A stretch of 64,000 nucleotides of DNA from Coturnix japonica (taxonomy: Eukaryota; Chordata; Aves; Galliformes; Phasianidae). Location: positions 9,848,255 to 9,912,254 of the forward strand of contig NC_029521.1 of NCBI RefSeq assembly GCF_001577835.2. Reading direction: 5' to 3'. The translations under genes were made by a program, and so were the position numbers. Of this stretch, positions 22,819-37,800 are shown in pieces. Below the pieces are notes generated by a model that saw nothing but the letters and a program-made list of their open reading frames with translations, had not been told where the DNA came from and made no database searches. How positions within the stretch are numbered: the stretch's first letter is position 1; each line of letters begins with the position of its first letter.

Positions 22819-25800
22819 GGATTGTAATATTTCTTTTGCTTTACTGAATATACTTTCAATAACCATTTCATAGTAAGAATATGTGGGAAAGCATGCCTAA
22901 AATGTAAAACACAAACTAGGTTTAATTCTGTATATTAGACATCCTCAGTTTTTTTTCTCATTAGAGCAACAGAGGACTTACCTCTATTTAAAACTCACAT
23001 GCTCCCACAAGTCAGTCCGAAAAAATGTGGAAAAAACTTGATTGATCTAAAGTTGCATGTGATAAAAGAATAGAGTTATGCAGACAAGACATTTTATTTC
23101 TTCAAACATCAATTGACATTACTGATTGATTCTCAGTCATGGTTCCCGTGTCTGATTACTCAATTCAGTCTGATTACTGGGTTAAAATGATTGCCCAGAT
23201 ATTACTGGCTGGCAGTGACTTCCCATTTGCTTTCCAGGATAATTACTTACACACAACTTAAACTTGAATTAGCCTTAATTTAAATAATTTAAGAAACCTA
23301 CAGGTCATCAAGTTCCTCAAATATTTCAAGATCTGATCTGAATTAAATAAATAGAAAATTAAAAATAAATAAATAAATTCTGTTTTGTCATTACTAACAT
23401 CACAACAGAGAAAAAGGAGAGAAAATATCTCATTTTGCTGTGCTTTATACTTTACAGCCACATATATCTGCATACTGATGCATGTTGCTGTGCTCTTCAG
23501 TCCACACTTCTGCCTCTGTCAGAACAAGCTACAGGACTCAATGAATGATATGATCCAGTAAAATCTGTTTTCTCATTCTCTTCAGAAAAACCATTATGCA
23601 CTATTTCTTCACTTACAGTGTTATTTCTTTTACTGAAATTTGACAGCCTACTCAACCTGATACAGTACCTGACAGGAGACAGCCCTTATCAAAATAATTT
23701 CTCAGTGTAGCAACAGAAAAATACTAAGAAAATTCCCCCAAACTTCAGACTTTTTTCATTTGTAAATATCTACATATATCTATGTATTTATAGATATATG
23801 CACATGTACACAGGTAGTACTAAAAATATTCAATTTAATTCAAATATTAGGTGTGTACTGGGCCAATAGGCATTATGGGAGAAAAAAACATGAAGTTAAG
23901 AAACTTAGAAGTGAGATTAAGTGTTGCAAATGTCTAATATATGAACATTCCTTTATTAGAGAGGATGAGCACCTTGCTATAAGGAAACTGAATCTGTGCT
24001 CTGAGCTCCCTCTAATACATACTTACCTCCTGTGCTTCTCCCATAAAAGCAGCTATGAAACAATGAAATTTAGATACAGGAGGTTGATATGCCTTATTTT
24101 GGAAAGCATCATCAAAATGAGGTTTTTTTCTTTGGGGGCCAGGATGGCGGCTTACAACCGCCCAGGCGTGTTCTCTCTGCAACTCAAACAGTTTTAGATA
24201 GCTACAAGTCAGCCTCAAACGCTTTTGCACTTCCACAGCCCACAGGAAAAGAATCAAGCTATTATCTCAAGTGATGACAAGGCACAGAGAGCAAAGAAAC
24301 AAGAGAGCAGTGACAACAGTTAAGATTCTGACCCTCAGCCTATTAAAATACATGACACGGTGAGTCAGAGCCCTCTTCTGGTAAAAGGTAAAAACGTTCC
24401 TTTTTTCCTTTAAATAGTTGTACCATTTCACCTCTCTAAGACCCCCAACATGAGCAACTGGCATTTTATCATTCTTCAATTTTAGTAGAAACCAACATTA
24501 GGGAATGAAGAAAAAGGTTGGAGGGAATGGATGGTATGTGACACCCAGGTGTATGTAGACCAGCATTATAGGAGGTGTCAAAATTGATGGTTCAGGTGCT
24601 GGTTGTGGCTCTTTTACTTAATTCTCAACTGTGTCTATCAAATTTCTGAGATTTTACAAAATTCAAGTATCCAGCTGCTTAAATAATTCTTCCTTTGCAG
24701 TTACACATCAATTTGCCAGCAGAGGGAGTCCTTCTACTGTCTACCAAAACTTTTGCAGATGAGTATTCTGAGGCTTCCACTAATAACTGTGACCCCTGCA
24801 CAACTGACACTGCACTAATAGCAAGAATGAAAAGGCTGGCAAAATAAAGTCACAGCAGAGTATTAGCAGATTAAAAGATGGAGTAATATCAGGCATCTAG
24901 AATAGTGCTGGAGGGTTAAAATGGCTGTTTGTGTCCTCTTAGCAATTATACTTATGGGCACCACTATGAAATAAGTTGGTGAGAATAATTACATTCACAT
25001 AAATTCAGAATAATTATGTCAGATACTATAGTGGAATTATATAGTTCCCCTCCTCTCACTGTATCCTGGGTTTACATTAAGATTCCAGGAGCAATCTCCA
25101 CCCCCATCAATACTTTCTGAAATCAACTCAAAGCAGGCAAACCATTTTCAAGGAAGCTCAATAGTGAAATAAAACCTCAGGATAACAGTTTATGGGGGCT
25201 AAAAATAAGATTTTGTCATCTTCTCTTTCAAATATGTAAGCCTCATCATTTTCTACTCATTGTTAGCACTGCAAACAGTTTTGCAAGTTTTGGAAGTCTG
25301 GCCATTTTGGATAAGCATTCCAACCTTCTAAATGTTTACAGACTAAACTGCAGAGATAAATGTTTATGTTGCACTGGATAACTTCTGCATTGTATTTAAC
25401 GGAAAGGCTCCTAAAGTAATATTGTTTCTATCAGTAGGTGAAAATGCATACTACTGCAACAACCAGAACTTTAAACAGAGATTAGTACTGGTCTGACAGT
25501 ACTTAGCACATCTCTGCACAGTAGGTTTTGTATTTTATGGACTCCCAGAGTTTAAGTGGTTTCTGACTCTGAATGTATTTCCCCATCTTTTCAGAAGAAA
25601 TAATCATAACAGAGAGGTTATGTGAAAAATGGAATGTAGCTGCCTTAGTTCCAAGTGGTATATTCCACCCCTAATTTTAATTTAACGAGAAATATAAGCT
25701 GGGCCTTTTGTCGTAGGCATGTGATCTCAAATACCACTTGGACCAGCATTTGGACTCTACTGCTATAACTGTGCAGGGTAATTTTGAAGTCTTTCTAATC

Positions 25801-28800
25801 ACTAAGAATGTCTGATATTCATTCTGACATGTTCAAGTTCACATAGGTTGCCTTCAGAGGAGATCTGGCATTGTCCAGGAGATGTCATTTCTGGAAAAAG
25901 TGTCTGTTCTGGATCAAATATTTACTCAGGTATAACCAAGGACCTGCTCAGGTTAACTTGCATCATCTCTCTCACTCTTCATTCCCCTGCTCTCCTTTGC
26001 ACTTACATTTTTCTTACACTTTGTGGCTAGTAATAGTATCCGGTAGTATAACTTTACCTGCAAAATGAAGACAACTTAGGGTAGGATGCTCCTTCTATGA
26101 AGAACACTACCATCACCATGAGGACAGATTCATGGTGGTATCAGCTTGTAGGCAGCGTTACTTGTTGCTCCACTACTCGTGTTAAAATTTTCCACATTAA
26201 AGCAATACAATGCAGGCAAGGATATTTCTTAACTTCTGTGGTTAGCCTGTATGTTTGCATTTCACTGTGAGGTTCAGATGGATGTGTTTTTCATGAGGTC
26301 AGGAGAGTTTGCCCTGGATCAGCTTCTCCCGGGTTTGAACCATTACACATTTCCTGTTTTGCACATGACAACACAGAAAGCTTTTTCAAAGACACAAGCT
26401 GTACGCATAAACCTTCTGAGCTGCTTTCTACTGTACTTTAACAACTGTGAAACATAATAAAACTGGATGGAAGCAGTTTTGACTGGAGCTTTTGTCATTT
26501 TTCTATCAAGTCCTGAACTCAGGAGTTAGACTGGATTTTCAGCTCTGTAGATATCACCAATGACTACAACAGAATGCAGTTTCTTCACAGAGTTCAGCTT
26601 GATGCTGCACATCCTATGAGGACATGGTTGATCTGGCCTAGGATGGAGAACTTCCACAAACGCCTCCACTTCCATTTACCCACTGACTGTTGCCTCCATG
26701 CCCACAGCATGGCAGGGCCCAGAAACCCCCTCAGGCACCCCAATACCTCACTAGCTTCACACTCTCCTCAGCACACAGCGACTGCTGCCACCATTTTGTC
26801 TTTTGCCACTGGTAAGCTGTGGTGATTTTCTCAGTATCAAAATAGTTCTACTAACACTTGCCTAGTTGGTAGCAGCAAGTCACCAGAAACTCAGCAGAGA
26901 CACAATTTCTAACATGCTCAGAGGTACTCAGGCAGTAGTTTCTGAGCCAACTGTTGAAACTACTCCTTTTCCACTGCTCTACCTGTGCTCAAAGTGGCAG
27001 GCTGCTCCTCACCCCACAGAAAGCCCTGATCACTCAGAAACGTCATCCATCCTCTACATTTTTGTAGCATACATTCCTTCAGTAGGTAACTTGTCCTGCT
27101 GTAGGTCAGCTCCGTGCAGGACCCAGCTGCCCTGGTTCATAGGGACAACAATACCACTGCTACATAAACAACACTCCAGTCACCGATACCTGCCCTAAAA
27201 CAATCATTCTTGCAAAAAAACATGGGCAGTGTTTGTTATCACAAGGCTGGAAATGGAAAGCCCTACATCCTTATTGAACAAGAACATACATCCATATTTT
27301 ATAGCAGGTGCTCTCCTTTGACTATTTAGCTCCTAGGAAGAGATTCCAGAGTAGCAGATAAAATCGAAAGGAAAATTGGCTGGAGTTCGCACCCTGTTTA
27401 TTTAGGGCAAAAGAAAGCCAAGTCAAAACAAAAATGAATTTAGCTCACAGGAAAATATTTGATTTTCCATTGTCTCATTTGAAATTATTCTGATAGCCTA
27501 TTCAGCTTTATGCCTAGCCAGATTTTATACAAAGCAATTAATAAAGTGATTTCACAGCAAGGAGGAAATTACTTAACTTCCCTAGTTAGCAACATGTTTT
27601 CATTTGTTCAATAAAATCCTACAGAAAAAAAATCTGGAAGTTCTGAGTTATTTAGAGTTGAGCAGGTCCAACAATTTGCCACAAATCTGTTTCTCTGCTA
27701 TATTGCAAATGAAATAGTGCTTTCAAAGGAATTAACATTTTCAGAAGTTTTCTCTAAATATACTTTTTGTGAGGATCTTCTTAAAGAGAGGACAATACTA
27801 AGAGCATAGAAACTATAAAGACAAGCATAAAGGACAAAGTTTGGGAGATGCAGAGTTCCATGCTTTCAATATCTGCTCAAGAGGAGATGCAATTTAGACA
27901 CTTATCAGAGGGGCTGAATGGCAATCTATGAAATCAGTCAAGATTAGGCTAGAATTTCAGCCTGGCTTTTATCATCTAAGAGACGCTGAAATTACACTTG
28001 ACACTGAAGACCCGGTATGGGTCCCACTTCCTCCAAACACCTCCTGAAATCACCACTCAAATGGATTCTCAGTCCCTCACACATTTCCATTGCTCTCTGA
28101 TCAGGCAGTATCTTCAAAGCACTCTAAAGGTGGCAAAGAAACTTACATTTGTCCTAGTGCAGGACATAGTCTTGAAATAATCTGCTCTCTGCACATGAAA
28201 CTGAGTTACCAAGCATGTTTTTTTACTAACTTACAGAATCCCATTGCACGGAAGTCTCACAGGAGGAATTCTGTGCAGTACATGTGGCAGAACAGCAGGA
28301 GGGGATGAAGGCAGCCATCTTTCACAGGAGCCGCAGCTCAATGGGTTGCAGCAGGCAAGGAAACCCAGCAGTGTAGCACTGTCCTCTTTTGGCTATTCTG
28401 TGTTACTCCAGAGAATGCTCTTTGCTGGAGGTACCCAGTTCCTGCGATGGGGAGAGGAAGATGAAGGCAAAGCAGAGCAGCGAACACTGTTCTTCAGGAT
28501 AGTACTCCCCAAGCTTGACATCTGGGAGTTCAACTCTGTGTTATTTGCAAATTAAGTAAATATACAGAAACACTATTGCCTCTTTCTGGCATTTCCAAAG
28601 ATGCTGGAAAAGATATATTTCACTATTAGGTCACCAGCCCATATCCTGCTTCAGAGACGGGCCCTCTGCCTTCACTCACAATGAAAAACAGCTGCTGGGA
28701 TCAACCCGATGCCTGCTTGAATCCCTCACTGAGCTCTGCAGGGGCGGATCCATGAACAGGGGTGCAGGGGCTGCCTGCATGGAATTCAGTGTGGGACTGG

Positions 28801-31800
28801 AGCCCAGTGTTCTCTCCTGACAGCTGTTTGGTGGCGTGCGAGACCCTAGCTGGTGATCTCACATCAATCCTCAATAGGCACATGCTCACCTCTTAAAATA
28901 GTATATTCTGGCAATAGATTGTAAAAAGACCCACAGATAGACATGCTATAAAACCTAATTACCATCTCAGCCCACACATGGCCTGCCCTTGCCTATGATG
29001 CATAGCAGAAGGAGGTTTTACTCTCCAGGGCTCTGACAGCTCAGCATGGTAACTTTCCATCCCTGCAGAACATTACAGAAATATCAGAGGAAGAATTTTA
29101 TCTATTTCTTCTATCATGAAATGTTATCACAGAAGTGACATCATAGATGCTAGAAACAAGGAAAAAAAAAATCATGGATTCATCTAGTTACATTCTAGAC
29201 CAAATTAAGACTGATGCGAACTGTACATTTTCCTGTGCTTTGGCCAAGCTAATCCTGCATCTGAAGAAGCAGTTCTACCACCTCCAAATTTGCAGACTAA
29301 TGCAGTTCATCAGCAGCAGAGCACAACAGTTCAACTCTCCTTCGGAACATGTCAGTCTCCACTGTATCACTGTTTGTGTAACCCCCTTCACTCACCACTG
29401 ATTGTGCACCTCAGGTATTTGCAGTCATTTGCCTTGAATTCTGCACTTTAGTCACTGCTTGCCAAAGCAGATTTACCTCTTCCTAATTTTAAAATAGAAA
29501 AAACAAAAAACAAAACAACAACAAAAACCATACCTATTTCCCCATTCATGATTATTCCTTGCAATTTGGAATCTATCACTTCTAATGCTGAGTTCAACTC
29601 CAAATTTATTACATCCTGGGTTTTTAAAATTTGTTTTAAGCTTATGAACTGAAGCTCTACAGTCCTAGTAGTGAAAGTCTAAGGGCCATTTACTTCTCAT
29701 CTGTATCAAAAGAGAGTCTAATTGATCTGCAAGGAGGAAGGAAAGGAAAAACAGACATTGGCATTGCAGTCAGGTTACTAGATAGAAGTTATTTATTGTA
29801 ACAACTCACCTTTACTGATCTTGTCCATAAAGAAGGTGCTATTTCTTTTTTTTTAGAGCTGCCTAATATTCATATTAGATACTAGCGTCTAATGGATTAA
29901 AATGGCCAAATCACAACATTCATACTAAACTTCAACCATGTTAGAGGGGTAAGAAAACTTGCTGTAGGATATTCTGCAAAGGAATTCCTGATGTTTGTAT
30001 TCAAAATCAACTTGTGTTTCTAGTCAGGAAAGGCCAAGGGAAGCAGGATATATCTCCCCTTGAGATAACCCTTCAGGAGATCACTTGGAAACTGGATACA
30101 CACAGCAAGAGGAATATATCAGTAGAGAATGCATGCTTAGAACAAGAGAAAACAGCAGCTGCTATTATAGATGTGATGCACTTCTGTCTTTAAGGCAGCT
30201 TAAAGACTGCAAGGCAGTAGTAAGCACTTGTAACATGTATTTTTTTGAAAAACAAAAAACCCCAACCTCTAATTCAGAACCTAATTCTAAATGTGTAACC
30301 TTAACCATTACTGAATGGCCAATGGAGTGCAACAACACAAGGACGAGCTGACGAGAAGTCACAGGGGATCTGGGTGAGATTTTGAGCAATATTCTAACTT
30401 CACTCTTAAAGAGAAATGAGCTCTTCCTAATCCCATCCTTAATAAATTATCATTTAAAATGATGCCAGTACTGATCCTACTACTAATTAGGTACAAAAGG
30501 CACTTTATATTTGTCATAATTCCATTAATCAGATCATCTAGTGCCTGCAGTTAAAGGCTGCAGCACAGCAGAGCACGTCTGGAAAAAAAAACAAAAAAAA
30601 CCCAAAAAGACATTTCAAGAGTCCTCAGCATAACAGCAATAAAACAGTAATTAATTTATGAATATGGTTTGTAATGGAAGGTTGAACTGAAAGAGATATT
30701 TCACCTCTGCTACAGTTCGATAGCAGGAAGACTTCTTTGGATCCTACAGATTTACATAGGCTGCTGGTTGAAAAGGAAACATTGTGCACATTTCTATGAG
30801 GCTTCTGTGAGAGGCAACAAAAGTTGTCCTTTCTGAGAAATGTACCCAGAATGAGAATATCTCTTACTGCACAGCCGGGACAAAGAACTGAAACTGCCAA
30901 GAGCTGAGGAAAGCTGCCAAAGGAGAGGGAAGAAAATTAGGCAACAAAAAAGTGCTAACATTTAATCAAGAAAGTCTTCAGGGTAGGAAACAGCAAACTT
31001 ACAAATACAGTCGCTGTGCACAGCACACTGAGAAACAGGAAAGAGCCAGAGATTTCAGTAAGGAAGCACAGTAAAAGATTTTGGACAGGAAATGGAGGTC
31101 ACGTTACCATCTTTCAAAATGTACAACTTTCAGAGAGAACTCAGCTAGGAAAAAAAGTGACATTCCTGTCACCCCTGGACACTCTGATTAATATCATATA
31201 TATAACGAACTAGAATTCAGATGCTCCACAGCCTATCCTGCCTGCAGCCTTACACACTGATGCCTGCAAACTGTAGGAACTGCAGCTGAGCTATTAAACT
31301 TCTATGCAGAACTACAGTTCAGCAGTCTCTCAGTTATTAAGACCATATCTTCAAATAAGAAAGGACAATATTTTTTATCCATATCCAAGACTGGAAGTAA
31401 AATCTTGGGAAACCAACACAAACATACTCTAGAGAACACAGCCAATTACACAGTAGTGGTGAATCAAGGGAGTACTTAATTTCTATCCTCAAACAACCTG
31501 ACATTTTTCTTAATTCTAAGCAAGAATCCTCACACATGCTTTTATATGAATTTAGGAAATAATTTCAAATAAACCTTTTTAGTTTTTTTTCCTACTCTCA
31601 TGTAGTCAGGCCACACATTAGCAAGAAGTTACACCTGACTGTGGAAACTGAGCTGGGACATTATTGCCACAGAGAGATTAGATACTACTAAAATTAAGAA
31701 CGGGGAGCCACATGTCATGCTCTGAAGCATAGTTAGTTCTCCCATTACAATCTTCAGCATACACTTCTTCAGTAGCATGTAATGCAGCGTAGTTATACAA

Positions 31801-34800
31801 CACATCTATGCATTTGTATATTGTATACGAGCTCTATTTTCAAGTAAATGTCTCAACTATCTCATGCACCTTCTACTGACTTTTAAAATTTGCCTTAGCC
31901 ACACATTAGTAGTAGTAACCTGTTTTACTGATCAAAATATACAAGTAAGACGATAAGAATAAAATGGCATCCATTAATTTGCGCAATTAGTGAAGATAAT
32001 CCTGTGCAAGGATCTCTTGATTGTCATTAACTGTATGAATGATTATAAAAACACACAGCTACTGGCTTTGAACTCTGTGCAACAGTTGCATACCAACTCA
32101 GTCAATACAGAAAAGGCTTTAAACATGGAGGGAATTACGTGATGCAGGTGTGAATAGGAAGGTATTAGGACTGAGCCCTATTAATAATAGGGAAAAGAAA
32201 CAAACAAACCCTGAAACAAAACTAAAGAACGTATGAATTACCTCTGTTAGGGGAAAACATCTTCCCCTTTCCCTCTCCTGCACAACTATCAAGAATTGCC
32301 CTTCATCTTTCTGACAACATATTCATGTTTGCTACAGTCTTAATACTGCTTGTATTTTGAGATCATCCTCTCTGGCTTCATAGGATCTTTTGAAATAGAA
32401 CTCTGCAATTTTCCATCCAAAGACATCTGATAGCCACACTAAAAATAGCCCTATGGCAGTTCTTCTGTTTAAGATACACCTACTGGCATGTGTCATGCTG
32501 ATCATAGTTTAGAATCCTCTTGGACCCTCAAACTACTGCTGATGCCCTGAAGGCTGTAGCAGAGCAAGCCTCAGTGTGCTCTTCAATTATCATTAATAAA
32601 TTATGCTCATAATAAGCTACATCATAACTATACTTATTTTTTTCACATCATACGAATATGACTTACTGCATTCTCTAACTATGTAGAGGAGGGGATACAA
32701 ATCAATGAGGATGGGGCATAAGGAACATGTCAGTGTTGTTTGCACAGCTGTGCTGCCATTTTGTGTTGCATTTTCCAATATTCCTCCCCCAACCAGTTAA
32801 AAAACCAAACCAACGAACTGGTTCAAGAAATCTGTTAAGAAGAGCTGGCCAAACTCCTGGTTCAGCCAGACAGTTTAGGAAATCTGGATGAATTTGGGCC
32901 TTCCATAACAATCATCTTGCTGTTATGTCTTCTAGGGGTGCAGCAGTAATTCATACTCAGGACAGACATCTTATAGCTGTTGGAATGTTTCCAGGCAAGC
33001 TTTGCTTTATTTCTTTCTTCATATACATAAAATATTCTGCACAATCAAATATTACATCAAGAAGAATAAAAATGATTGAAGAAGTTTAAGTGCAGCTTGA
33101 AAAATCTTCCTAAAAGCAGCTAAGCATCTGGTTTGCTGTTCCGATTAAAATATCTCTTTTACCAAAATCAAGGGAGGACAGTAAGAAGAGCCTAAATTTC
33201 AATAGTGTAACACAGGCCAGCATTTTATAGCTTATTAATTGTTTGGAAATATAATTCTGCTTTTTCAGCTGACAAAATGGAATTTCTGGAGGGAGAAAAC
33301 CAGTTTAAAAATTACATAAACACAAATCAATTCTATTATTCTTCCCATAGAAAAAACAACAACTGTAATTAAAAGCAATCAAACAAACAGAAAACCCAGC
33401 AAAACAAAACAAAAACAACTCACCCTCCTTACTTGCGGAAAAGCAAAATAAATGGTAACTAAACAAATGAGTAAATAGCAGTGGAGGCCGCTTTGGATGA
33501 AAAGGGGGACTAACTGCTGGAACTCACTACAAAGGGAAAAGTTGATACCCTATGTCTGCTGGAGTTTTTTCTGAGATCAAGAAAAACTTCTTAGCCAAAG
33601 GTATTAGAAAGGTCATAAAATTCTGTGCCTTATGTACCAGCTTTGATTGGAATAAACGTTTTCACTGTCAGCCAGCTTTAAATTTTATGAAGAGGTAGAT
33701 CTGCCTCCCAGCACTTGAGGTGAAGGTTTAGACTCATGCTTCTACATGAAATCCTACTGACGTATCCAGCAGCATCAAGAGAATTTTAATAAGGTTGCAC
33801 CTTCATATCCATAGAAGGCAAGAGATGTGAGTGCACAGAATGAAACTCTTGAGCACAATACTGAAATGCAAGCTCAAGGGAACTGCATCATGTTTCAAGG
33901 CTAACCGATCAACTAATTAGTTAAGACTTTTTGTAGACAACTGACAGTCATAACAGGAATGTTTTTTCTCTGTACCTTCCCAAAAAACATACTGAGTATA
34001 CAGAAAGGTGTGCACATCAATAAAACACAATGGAAAATGTTCACAAGAAACCACAACGTCTAGCTTTTGATCACCAGGTCTTCGTGTCTGCACAAAGCTA
34101 CATACTACTGCCAACCTTGGTAAATAAATACATATCTGAGCTTTGAAATATCTAGTATTCCATCATGAAGTCTATCCACACACCTAAAAGTTCTTCTCCA
34201 ATAAATTTAATAGCAAAGTGGGTGGCAGTAAAGTGGTATACAGGTAAAAGTAATCCCTGAATGCATTTGTCTACCAAAAGGCAAACGGTGCTCTCTGCAC
34301 ACAATATACAGGATTCTGTATTTCTTTAAAAGCTGTAGTTTTCCTGTTGATCATTGATGGCCTTGATTCTGCTTGATTTTGTTTCAGAGAGATCAGCCAG
34401 GGCAAAACCAGGCACCACCCAGGTCAGATGAAAACCTATACTCTGTGTTTTTGATTGTTTGAAATGTGACCAAGAACTGATCAGCTGTGGGCTTTTTGTT
34501 TGTTTACTTATTTGCAAGGATCTTTCACTTATTTACCACATACTGTAGCTTTTCAAACACTGCAAAAATACTTCAGAAAATCCATCAAGCCATTCATCTG
34601 CCTGATAACTCCAGCAAGCAATCTGTTTTTCCCTCCTACTCCTCTGTATTGCAACCAACATAACGGTGAAAGTGAACATACCACTGTATTTTCATGTTAC
34701 TTTTTTTTTTTCCGAACCATGAACCAGCTGGGAAATATCTGCTGCATGTACTGCAGATGAGAAGACTCTCCAGCTAAGCTGGCTATTCTTCAATATAAGT

Positions 34801-37800
34801 GTTTGCAGCACTGTTGTAAACATTTCCAGGAATCCAACTACAGGAAAACTGATGTCTAAAACCACACCTACAAATCCTTCTCTGCTGGTTGTTTATTTAT
34901 AGCACATACTACAAAGGCTTCATGGTGTAGCCAGAGCACACCCACAATTCTAACCTGAAGCAGTGCCACAAAGCTGATTCATTTCACCCCAGTCCTGGCC
35001 GATCAGACTGCCACCAACATACCTAGAGATGCACAACAGCATTTCACATATGACTTTTATGCATATGGAATTGATTTCAAAATGGGATGTTCTCAGTGGA
35101 AGGGCTAGGCTTAAGCTACTCAAACATCTAAACTAATTAGTTTGAGGCCGCATTTAGCCTCAGTGTAGGAGGAAAATTTAGACTAAAAAGACACTTATAA
35201 ACTTATTTTTCATCAAAAGCAAAATGCAAGAGACTGAAATAGTAACAAGGAGACTGGTGACCACATGCATCCCATCAACACTCAACAATGTAGTACATTC
35301 TGATCTTAGAAACTCCCATTGAGGACAGCTGCAATGGACACAATAAGAGGGGTCTACACAGATATAAAGGTTCCAGTGGACTATTTGGTTGGGCCTTGCA
35401 GGTCAGAACGGCACAAGACAAAAGTCAGTTCCTGATAACGTGGTCAGTCTTAGCTAGGAAAGGTGGACAAAGGAATTGAGGAGCCAAAGAAGCAAAGAGG
35501 CTTTACTAAGACCATGGAGTGAGTCCATGGCATAATGAGTAACAGGAACACAGCTCAATTCAACTTGTGTCCTTTGTCATAACCACAAGATGTGCTGCTG
35601 CATACCAGTAGCTATTCTTCATGATCGGGACTTTACTGTATATTGATTCATTTAGAAGCTGAAAACAGTTCAGAAGTGTAATGAGAACTCAATGAGTCAC
35701 TGTTGATATTTTCCCAGTATGCATTTTTTCTTTATGAGATGCTTCAACACAGTATCTATAGGCACTCTCTAAGCAACAATATGCCCTTTCTTAACCCAAG
35801 CAGTAACAGGCATTGCAGGGTTTCATGTCCAAGAAGATACTTCAGCAACTGAAAGGTTTAAAATTTCTTAGCTTATCACATTATTTTGAGGGAGAACAAA
35901 GAGTGCAGCAATGAAAACAAACTCTCAAAAGAAGGGGGAAAGTTTGGGCACTGATTCAAAAGTGGAAAAACAGGCAAAAATGTGTTCTGAAAATTCAGAT
36001 TTCTAGAGGGTGCTCTTGCAAGACCTCACATTTCTTTGCAGACAGTAATAAATATAGATATAACAACCTTCTGAGATAGGTAACAGTGCCCTCTCCCTAT
36101 GGATTTGTTATCCAAGTCTAAAGGAGATAATGTTCCTAAATCCTGACTATTCCTGAAAAATGAACCAAAATCACAACTGCTGTTGATGTGAAACACATTC
36201 CAAACAACAAGCATTACTGACATACAATGCATAAAACATCCTGCAGAGCAGCAATCAGATAGATATCTATTTCATAGAGCAGTATGGGAGAAGTCATGCA
36301 TCAGTACATGGCATCGACTCCAGAATTCAGGCCTCTAAATCATGACTATTGATCTGTACTCACCCTGGTTTTGATTTTGCTTATAAGCTGCAAAAATTGC
36401 ATTTTTTCAGCAAGCACTACAGGGAATTACAAGAGGATTACACTGTAGTAACAACTACTTAACAGTGTACCTTAGAGATTCGTAGAAATATATGCAGGTT
36501 TTTTTGGTCCAACTATTTAAGTACAGATATTCACTGTCTACTTGCTATCATAAAATTAATGATACTTTCAGAAAACTGAGTGGCCAAGAACTCCAAGTCA
36601 CAAATGCTTGTGCATCCATTTGGTGAAGTCACAGGACTGCATAGATGCTGTGTACCAAACAGTCAGAATTACATTATCACAGTGGAGAAAAGTGGTACTT
36701 TAAGAGTGAGACTAAGGTCAGTGGTTTACTAATGGGAAAAAGTACTGCTGAGTTACTGTCAACATAAGCTGCATTGTGACTTGACCAAAGAATGAATATT
36801 TATCTTCACTGACCTATACAATCAAGGCTAGACTATGCTAACCCCCGTTCATCTCAACATCTATGCAATTTAGCAATGCTTGAAATCTGCAGCTAAAATT
36901 TCAGGCTATTTTAGCACTAAATGATGTGACAAGGAGATTAAGCCAAAGGCTATTTTCAAAATGGTAAAACAAAATACACAAATAATAATAGGTCAGGAGC
37001 AGAGCCATCTGAATCATGAATTCCCTAATGTATCCCTAGAGATTAAGAGCAAATACAGGGAGTTTTGGACAAATTCTAAGAGTGGAGCTAAGTTGAGCTA
37101 GATCTCAAAATCCAAAAGGACGTTTCAGATACTGGACAATATAGACAAGTGAAAATAATATGAAATAAAATTGTCAGTGCTAAAACTGTCTTTTCCTGTC
37201 AAAAATTGGAAACTGACTTTTTGGTCTAATTTGTACATCATCTTTCACAGAATCTGACCTAATCCTAAATTACTGAAAACAAAATAAAACAAAAAACTCA
37301 CCACCTCACCACAGACCATTATGTTTAGATCATGCTTTATGTTGAGTGAAAGCTCAGAAGGAATATCTGAATGAACTGCTGACAGATCATCAAGACCCTT
37401 TCAGGATATTAACTTACAGCACATGTATAGCAAGAAATGGTCACTGGGCCTTAAGTAACCACTGGCCAAAGCAAGCAAGTGGGAGGCACCATCCCAATAT
37501 CCATTTTTTTTAAGCCTGAGAACAAAGGTCAATGACTAATTCCAATAACTCCTAGTGGGTAAAGTTGAGTGATTCCCGCTTCATCCTTAAGTCAGGTACA
37601 GAAGTTATCTGAAGCAGAAGGCAAAATCCAGGTATTTCTAAGTATGCTGCTTCAAATCAGACAAAACTATTTTGAAAGTTTTTAGAGAAAGGAATTAATA
37701 GGTAAAAACATCTCTTCTGAGAACGAACATTAAGGTTTAACAATTTTGTACTTGTAAATTGCTCCTTAAAGCATCGTGCTCGTAAGCTATATTTGTTTGT

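Noticed and set aside
33490-33730. Possible extra CR1 fragment
   Set aside because: Phrases such as 'gaaaaacttctta' and 'ctgctggagt' hint at CR1, but order and length of the match are too poor.
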